From the NCBI GenBank assembly GCA_965652775.1, contig CBFGXP010000114.1, positions 1 through 12,150 on the forward strand: a DNA stretch of 12,150 nucleotides, read 5' to 3'. The notes beneath the pieces are model-generated. The model worked only from the letters and a program-made list of their open reading frames with translations. It was not told the DNA's origin and searched no databases. Below, piece by piece: positions 7,066-12,150 of this stretch (position 1 is the first letter of the stretch; each line of letters opens with the position of its first letter). This stretch comes from VBAS01 sp965652775. GTDB lineage: Bacteria > Bacteroidota > Bacteroidia > Chitinophagales > Chitinophagaceae. Both the position numbers and the translations under genes were made by a program.

Positions 7066-8642
7066 TATTTTATTCCCTGCAACAAACCGCTGAATGCCGC
7101 TTTTTTTTGATAATTATTGTTAAACAATGTGGGAAAATCTGTATTTCCACTTAAAACTATCCAACTATCTGCATCAGTAAGATTCCACACTGTAATGCCA
7201 AAACGTTGAGGTGCAGGAACATTTTGAAAATAAGATTGTGCAACGTATTTATATTTCTGAGCTTGTTGTTCGAGCAAGGTTGATGATACTGAAAAACCCG
7301 GAGTATTTGATGGATTTAACCTCACATCCATTTCCGATACATGTATCAACAAACCTGTTGCTGCTAATTTCTGAAATGCATTGTCAATACCTGCATTGTT
7401 TGTATTAATACTTATATGCATTTGTAACCCTACGCCATGGATCGGCACCCCGGCAGTTTTTAATTCATTGATCAACTTAATAATGGAGTCCAGTTTCCTG
7501 TTATCGGATTCGAGGTTATAGTCGTTAATAAACAGTTTTGCAGAAGGATCCGCGGCATTTGCCCAACGAAAGGCATTTGCGATATAACCTCTTCCCAGGT
7601 AATCGGCCCAATAGAAATTATCACTGGTTGTACCTGATGAGTTGGAACTTGTTCTAAGAGCACCCGTGCCATCTACCACTACTTCATTCGCAACATCCCA
7701 ACCAGTTACTTTTCCTTTATACCGATCAACTATAGCGGTGATCCAGTTATGCAAAGCATTATCTACGACTAACGGGTCTAATACGGTTGAAGAAAGCGCT
7801 ACACTAAGATTATCAATCATAAAACTGCCAGCATTAGGAAAATGAAATTTTACGGAGACAGAATTTTCTGTTGGTGTAAAATTAAAAGTGTATGGAGCCC
7901 ATGTGGTAGTCAATGGCTGGTCTTGTTGTGCATAGAACGATGTTCCCTGTGCCACAACTCTCAATGATTGAGCATTGGCGGCGGCTTTGGCCCAAAACTT
8001 TAATTTATAAACTGATCCGTTTGTAACGCTAAAATTATCGGAAACGATTTGTATGCTATATGCATTAGGACCTGGTGCGGTTACAACAACTTTTGCAGCT
8101 TGCGTGCCTGATTGGGGGTCAGTTGTCTCAAGTGTGATTGAACCAGCGGTTGGCGGAGTTGATGAAACTTGTGCAAACCAATTGGTGAATCCATTTTCAA
8201 ACCCTGCATTTAAAACAAGATTGGGTCCGGTGGTGCTAGCTAATGAACGGAGATAATTACCATTGTTATTCTGATGCCATGCCAATGTGTGTCCAAAAAC
8301 TGTAAGACCATTTCCTCCTGCTAATGTATTAACAAGTTCGTCTGTTCTTGAAAAATCGAATGAACCGTCATTCTTTACGTTGGCACCATGTTTCATCTGG
8401 TATTCAGGTGTTATTCTGTCAAATTGTGTTTTTACCAAACCAGAATAGTTTGTGTTGTTCTTTAACAGGTCATAACTCACACCGACGCCAATGGTATAAG
8501 TCGCAGCATCTTTTAGAGTTGATTCGGGTACTACGGGAGGAGTGACTGGAGGCGCCGGAGTATTTTTTTTACTGCAGGAAATTAATCCGGTTATAAAAAA
8601 TAGTATAAAAAGAAGCAGGTTGTTCTTCATCAGATCACTCAT
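7065..8642 (-). CDS. GH10 endo-1,4-beta-xylanase lipoprotein with inserted CBM
   Basis: Hydrolyses internal beta-1,4 links of xylan. Residues 5-23 form a lipoprotein signal (hydrophobic core, then LISC, lipidated Cys23), followed by a Pro/Thr-rich linker (about 28-40). The GH10 barrel is in two pieces, about 42-137 and 286-525. GHTLAWH (117-123) carries the conserved substrate-binding histidines, WDVANE has acid/base Glu320, and HVSEMD has nucleophile Glu437. Residues about 138-285 are a beta-rich module resembling the CBM4/9 family (NLVLNAGFENG at the start, MIDNLSVA at the end). It interrupts the barrel just after the third strand, as in Prevotella and Bacteroides Xyn10 enzymes. The ATG at 8630 (residue 5) gives a more usual signal peptide, MKNNLLLF, than the ATG at 8642, and may be the true start. 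Acidic residues just after the Cys, which mark surface export in some Bacteroidota, are absent. xylA follows after 29 bases. Catalytic machinery looks complete. Confidence 0.96.
   Translation of the reverse strand: MSDLMKNNLLLFILFFITGLISCSKKNTPAPPVTPPVVPESTLKDAATYTIGVGVSYDLLKNNTNYSGLVKTQFDRITPEYQMKHGANVKNDGSFDFSRTDELVNTLAGGNGLTVFGHTLAWHQNNNGNYLRSLASTTGPNLVLNAGFENGFTNWFAQVSSTPPTAGSITLETTDPQSGTQAAKVVVTAPGPNAYSIQIVSDNFSVTNGSVYKLKFWAKAAANAQSLRVVAQGTSFYAQQDQPLTTTWAPYTFNFTPTENSVSVKFHFPNAGSFMIDNLSVALSSTVLDPLVVDNALHNWITAIVDRYKGKVTGWDVANEVVVDGTGALRTSSNSSGTTSDNFYWADYLGRGYIANAFRWANAADPSAKLFINDYNLESDNRKLDSIIKLINELKTAGVPIHGVGLQMHISINTNNAGIDNAFQKLAATGLLIHVSEMDVRLNPSNTPGFSVSSTLLEQQAQKYKYVAQSYFQNVPAPQRFGITVWNLTDADSWIVLSGNTDFPTLFNNNYQKKAAFSGLLQGIK
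7788..8231 (-). other. CBM4/9-like module nested inside the GH10 domain
   Basis: This part of the xylanase gene encodes residues about 138-285. It is a jelly-roll type sequence with alternating hydrophobic strands, aromatic residues W155, W217, F236, Y237 and W248 that could stack on sugar, and a closing FMIDNLSVA. Catalytic-domain sequence stops at LRSL and resumes at LDPLVVDNALHNW, so the module is an insertion and not a terminal appendage. Boundaries are estimates, within about five residues. Confidence 0.8.
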
Positions 8643-8721
8643 TTAAAATGAAATACATTTTTTTAACCAGGTGCGGTAAGTATAAAATTTTATTTCAAGA
8701 ACTTCTTTTATACTGATTTAA

Positions 8722-8747
8722 AACAGGGATGAATAATCATCCCCGTT
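8722..8747 (-). terminator. Hairpin between susD-like gene and xylanase gene
   Basis: GGGATGA pairs with TCATCCC around the loop ATAA, and three further pairs (AAC with GTT) extend the stem beyond one A/C mismatch. On the minus strand the stem runs straight into GTTTTAAAT, a short T-run. It starts about 30 bases past the susD-like stop. This fits a weak intrinsic terminator or an mRNA-stabilising 3' hairpin that would keep SusCD levels above those of the downstream enzymes. The structure is seen; the function is inferred. Confidence 0.5.
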
Positions 8748-8776
8748 ATTACTAATGCTTAATATGAAAGAAAAAC

Positions 8777-10757
8777 TTATTGATAGTTTGGATTTTGATA
8801 GGCAGCCTTTTCATCCGGAGTTGCCTCCATACCGTCAAGTTGACCCTGTGGAATGGGGCGCAAATAATGAAATGGCTGAATAGTACGTGTTACCGTTAGG
8901 GGTGTATGATCCCCGGCATTTGGACCGCATATTTGATATGTGCCAGCCAGCTCGTTCCACTTTTGTGTACGAACCAAATCGAACCAGCGCAGACCTTCTC
9001 CAAAATATTCCCGGGAACGTTCCGCCAAAATATAATTAATGTCGATAGTCGCGGGAGTTGCCGCAGTGACCGCTGCGCTGTTGTCTACAACAAATGCCTT
9101 GTTATACTTGTTAGAGAATTTCCACTTACCTGCCCGTGCACGAATCACATTAACAAGGTCTCTGGCGGTTTTACCTGCTACAGTTGTAGCACCCTTTACG
9201 GCTGCTTCTGCCGCAATAAAATATAACTCTGAGAACTTGGCAATTTTGAAAGGACGAGTAAGGGGGGCATTCGGTTGGCCCAACCCGCCTGCGTTATCGG
9301 TACGATATGTACCCATTTTCCATAAGCCAGGAAACAGAAGCCTGCTAATGCCGCTGGGAGCAACAACAAAATCCGCTCTGCCAGGCATTTGGCCCGCGCC
9401 GACGTTATTAGAAGTTTTTCCCGGGAAAGATGCTCCCGTGGGATAAACAAGTCCGACAGCTTGAGATTCGTATTCCAGGAAGCTCAAAACAGAATCACCC
9501 GGAACGATCGGAAGGTCATTTGCATTGTAAAGCGTCGTGTTAGTTACTCCTGCTTTAGGCCAATTGCCTCTGTAAACTGTGCTGAAAGTACCATCGTAAC
9601 GGGAGTCCAGCGTTTTTTCAGCAAAAGTATTTGTAAAAACGCCGATAGGTGGGGCCATCCGAACATAAGGACGTCCTAAGCCCTGGGCTGCTTCCCTTTG
9701 CACAGAACTGACGGCAGGACCAGTTCCATTGGAGTTCGGAGCGCTTCTTACATTCGTATAATTACTGGTAACAAACCAAACGGCTGAGTTCCTGCCATCA
9801 TTACCTATTTCACTTTGAAAACCCGTAATAGGTGATCCGTTATAAAATTCACTTTGCTCCGTATGATCGGCATATAAAAGCATTTCCTTGTTGCGATCGT
9901 TACCGCCGATGTGAACGTCATAAAAAGTATTTTCCAAACCGAAGGGACCCGGATTGTCGATGGCCTGCGTAGCAATGTTATAAGCTTGCTGGAAATAGTA
10001 GGCGGCATCTTTTCCATCGGGGTCAGTTCTTGGCGATGCCGGATAGGTCGGGATGTTGTTTGGATTTTGCAGCCACCACGCATAAGTTAAATATGCTTTT
10101 GCCAGGTAAAGACGAGCCAGTGTTTTCGTAGCTCCGCCCGTGACACGGCCAGTTGCAGGCAAATCGTTAATCGCTGTCAGCAGATCCGGGAATATGGCCT
10201 TGGTATAAACCTGTGGCACGGTGTTGCGGACGGATTTTCTTGAGGGTGTTGTATTGAATTTCAATTCTCCTGCACCAAGATCCAGTGGCACCCCCCCCAA
10301 AAGTTTGTACTAACATAAAATAATCGAAAGCACGAAAAAACCTGGCTTCGGCTATCAGCGCATTTGATAGTCCAACCGCAGCAGCATTCTCAATAATCCC
10401 GCTTGCCGTATTTATATTAGAAAAGGCAACACCCCATAATACGTCTGAGCGGCTACTGGCACCCGTTAGATTCCCGACACCACTAAGGTCCATATCTCTA
10501 TGATTGCCGTCAGCGCTTTGACCATAAGTATATTCGTCGGTACCAGTTTCTAAGGCATTATAATAATATGGTTGGCCGTATATAAAACGCAGATGAGCAT
10601 ATTGGGACGTTATACCACCTAACACCCCTTTTTCTGTTTTGAAAAATTCGGGTGTATAAATACTGCGCGGCTCTTCCTCCAGGATTTTCTTACAACCTGG
10701 AGCCAACAGTATAAACAGCGTCGATACGATAATAGATTTTATTTGTATATGTTTCAT
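8777..10757 (-). pseudogene. SusD/RagB-family glycan-binding lipoprotein, frame broken at a G8 run
   Basis: A surface lipoprotein that caps the SusC channel and binds oligosaccharides. The ATG at 10757 begins a signal peptide with lipobox LAPGC (Cys22), then CKKILEEEP. The first frame reads to QTFGG (151-155) and then runs into unrelated residues, stopping at 10167 as a 196-residue product. The correct continuation, VPLDLGAGELKF, lies in another frame, entered if the eight-G run at 10291-10298 had seven. Restoring it gives 659 residues with no further stop. The second part carries typical SusD blocks: RLYLAKAYLTYAWW, FKIAKFSELYFIAAEAAVKG, LVNVIRARAG and ILAERSREYFGEGLRWFDLVR. The in-frame TTG at 10300 that could open the second part is not a credible start. 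The cause may be a sequencing error, a phase-variable tract or a recent mutation. It lies 11 bases after the susC-like gene, the usual pair order. Confidence 0.9.
10291..10298 (-). repeat. G8 homopolymer in the susD-like gene
   Basis: Eight consecutive G on the minus strand, preceded by TTTT, encode Gly-Gly followed by the first base of a Val codon when one base is removed. It is the exact point where the two susD reading frames meet. Such runs are prone to slippage in replication and to miscounting in sequencing. Confidence 0.95.
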
Positions 10758-10768
10758 ATCCGTATTTT

Positions 10769-12150
10769 TTAAAATGTCAGATTAACGCCAAGAATGTAGT
10801 TGCGGGTTGAAGGTGTATTAAACCCGACAGTCAGAATGCGTCTTGGATAACTACCCGCTGCCTGGTTTTCATTTCCAAAAGAGTTAGTTTCAGGATCAAG
10901 ACCAGATTCATCATGGTATGGTGAGAACATGACAAAAGGATTTTGCGCAGTGAAGTACATACGCATTTTAACACCAGAATTCTTTATCAGGCTGCGGCTG
11001 AAATCGTATCCCAGTGTTATAGTACGAATTTTCAGGAAAGAGGCATCAAAATAACCTAGTGTGCTTGCATATTTGGGATTATCATTACTAATCGGACCCT
11101 GGGGATTGGGATATTTAGCGTCGGTGTTGGATGGTGTCCAGTAGTCCACGTCTAAATTATTCCTGCGTCCGGTCAGTAAATTTAGATAACCATTGGCGCC
11201 ATGAATGGTGCTGACAAGAATACCACCGCTTCTATAAATACCTACCAAACCCAGATCAAAGCCCTTATAAGAAACCCGGGTATTAAAGCCGCCCTGAAAG
11301 TCGGGATCCACATCTATGATTTGCCGGTCGGCAGTACCGATGGCTCTAACCGGTGTACCGTTGGCGTTAAAACCACCCGTATATAGAACTCTGATCATTC
11401 CAACTCTTCCACCCGGCTCCAGGATATTCATGTAACCATCAGCACTATCTTTAGTCGTGTTCCAAAGTCCAATCTTTTTATAATCGTAAATCGCATTAAT
11501 ATTATGTCCTACAAACCACATATTACCTTCATCCCTGGTTTGTCCTGAAGCAAGCGACACCAGTTTGTTGTCGTTTGTATAGATGTTAAATCCTGCTTCC
11601 CACGTCCAACCATTCTTATTGTCGATAATTACTCCATTCAGGCTAAATTCAAATCCTTTGTTTTGGGTTGTCCCAATGTTTGCAGTAAATCCGCTAACGC
11701 CAGATGTTGGTGGCAATCCAAGACCAAGAAGAATGTCCTCAGTTTTTGTTATATAATACTCCATAGTACCTGACAAGCGGTTTTTCAGAAGCGAAAAGTC
11801 AACACCGAAGTTCCAGGTCTTGGAGAACTCCCATCCCAGATCCACATTCGGCAATTGCGTGACATAAAACCCGGTAGAGTAACTCGAGGGACCAAAGTTG
11901 TAAGGCCTTGTACTTAATAGCCCGAGCGTAGCATAAGGCGCAATTGCCTGGTTGGAAGTTTCACCGTACCCCGCACGCAGTTTCAAGCTGTTTATAAACG
12001 AGATTCCTTCCATGAAAGCTTCCCTACCGATATTCCATCCAACAGATACAGCCGGATAAGTATGCCATTTATGTCCTTCGGCCAACCTTGATGAAGCATC
12101 GGAACGCACCGTAGCCGAAATCATATATCTGTTGTTGTATGTGTACATAA
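10769..12150 (-). CDS. SusC/RagA-family TonB-dependent receptor, C-terminal part
   Basis: The outer-membrane channel that imports oligosaccharides with energy from TonB, working with the SusD lipoprotein encoded 11 bases downstream. Only the last 459 or so residues are in the window; family members are usually around 1000, so the signal peptide, plug and TonB box lie beyond the right edge. The ATG at 12148 is an internal methionine, and the reading frame is open to the edge. Seen: the family's barrel sequence YNNRYMISATVRSDASSRLAEG, HTYPAVSVGWNIGREAFM, INSLKLRAGYGETSNQ, the LGWEFSKTWNFGVDFSLLKNRL strand pair, SFLKIRTITLGYDFS, and the C-terminal strand NYILGVNLTF. That final aromatic residue is the normal outer-membrane barrel ending. 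The neighbouring xylanase suggests xylan fragments as cargo. No frameshift is visible in this part. Confidence 0.96.
   Translation of the reverse strand, partial: MYTYNNRYMISATVRSDASSRLAEGHKWHTYPAVSVGWNIGREAFMEGISFINSLKLRAGYGETSNQAIAPYATLGLLSTRPYNFGPSSYSTGFYVTQLPNVDLGWEFSKTWNFGVDFSLLKNRLSGTMEYYITKTEDILLGLGLPPTSGVSGFTANIGTTQNKGFEFSLNGVIIDNKNGWTWEAGFNIYTNDNKLVSLASGQTRDEGNMWFVGHNINAIYDYKKIGLWNTTKDSADGYMNILEPGGRVGMIRVLYTGGFNANGTPVRAIGTADRQIIDVDPDFQGGFNTRVSYKGFDLGLVGIYRSGGILVSTIHGANGYLNLLTGRRNNLDVDYWTPSNTDAKYPNPQGPISNDNPKYASTLGYFDASFLKIRTITLGYDFSRSLIKNSGVKMRMYFTAQNPFVMFSPYHDESGLDPETNSFGNENQAAGSYPRRILTVGFNTPSTRNYILGVNLTF

Noticed and set aside
8682..8693. 12-bp palindrome ATAAAATTTTAT upstream of the xylanase gene
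   Set aside because: It is pure A/T in an AT-rich spacer, as expected by chance, and matches no Bacteroidota promoter spacing.
8777..10300. Second half of the susD-like gene as an independent 507-residue gene starting at TTG 10300
   Set aside because: The TTG lies inside the homopolymer region, there is no signal peptide, and the sequence is the direct continuation of the upstream SusD domain.

Overview
The window looks like a stretch of a Bacteroidota chromosome, probably Chitinophagaceae-like. The grounds are a SusC/SusD outer-membrane pair, AT-rich spacers, little sign of Shine-Dalgarno sequences, and protein relatives typical of that phylum. The genus cannot be fixed from the sequence alone. 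All eight genes lie on the minus strand, so transcription runs from high to low coordinates. Spacers are 11 to 134 bases, no gene-free stretch exceeds 300 bases, and I see no RNA gene, CRISPR array or mobile element.

Right part (12150 down to about 7065): the C-terminal part of a SusC/RagA TonB-dependent receptor runs off the window edge. Eleven bases after it comes a SusD/RagB lipoprotein gene whose frame is broken at a run of eight G (minus strand); one base fewer restores a 659-residue protein. After a spacer holding a hairpin comes a lipoprotein GH10 endo-1,4-beta-xylanase with a carbohydrate-binding module inserted inside its catalytic domain.

Middle (7035 to 2634): xylose isomerase (xylA), an SGLT-type sodium/sugar symporter and mannonate dehydratase (uxuA). 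A perfect 38-bp AT-rich palindrome separates the symporter from uxuA.

Left part (2553 to 109): a small cupin resembling the C-terminal domain of type II mannose-6-phosphate isomerases, then an MdlA/YheI-like ABC exporter half-transporter with aspartate in place of the usual catalytic glutamate.

Taken together, susC to uxuA reads as a compact utilization locus for xylan or glucuronoxylan. SusCD would bind and import xylo-oligosaccharides and the GH10 enzyme would cut the polymer. The symporter would bring a released sugar through the inner membrane, XylA would convert xylose to xylulose, and UxuA would act on the glucuronate side-chain branch. Xylulokinase, uronate isomerase, debranching enzymes and a regulator are not in the window. 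The cupin and ABC genes are probably not part of this locus. I found no clearly new system; the most notable points are the G8 frameshift in susD, the CBM nested in GH10, the 38-bp palindrome and the degenerate ABC ATPase site.
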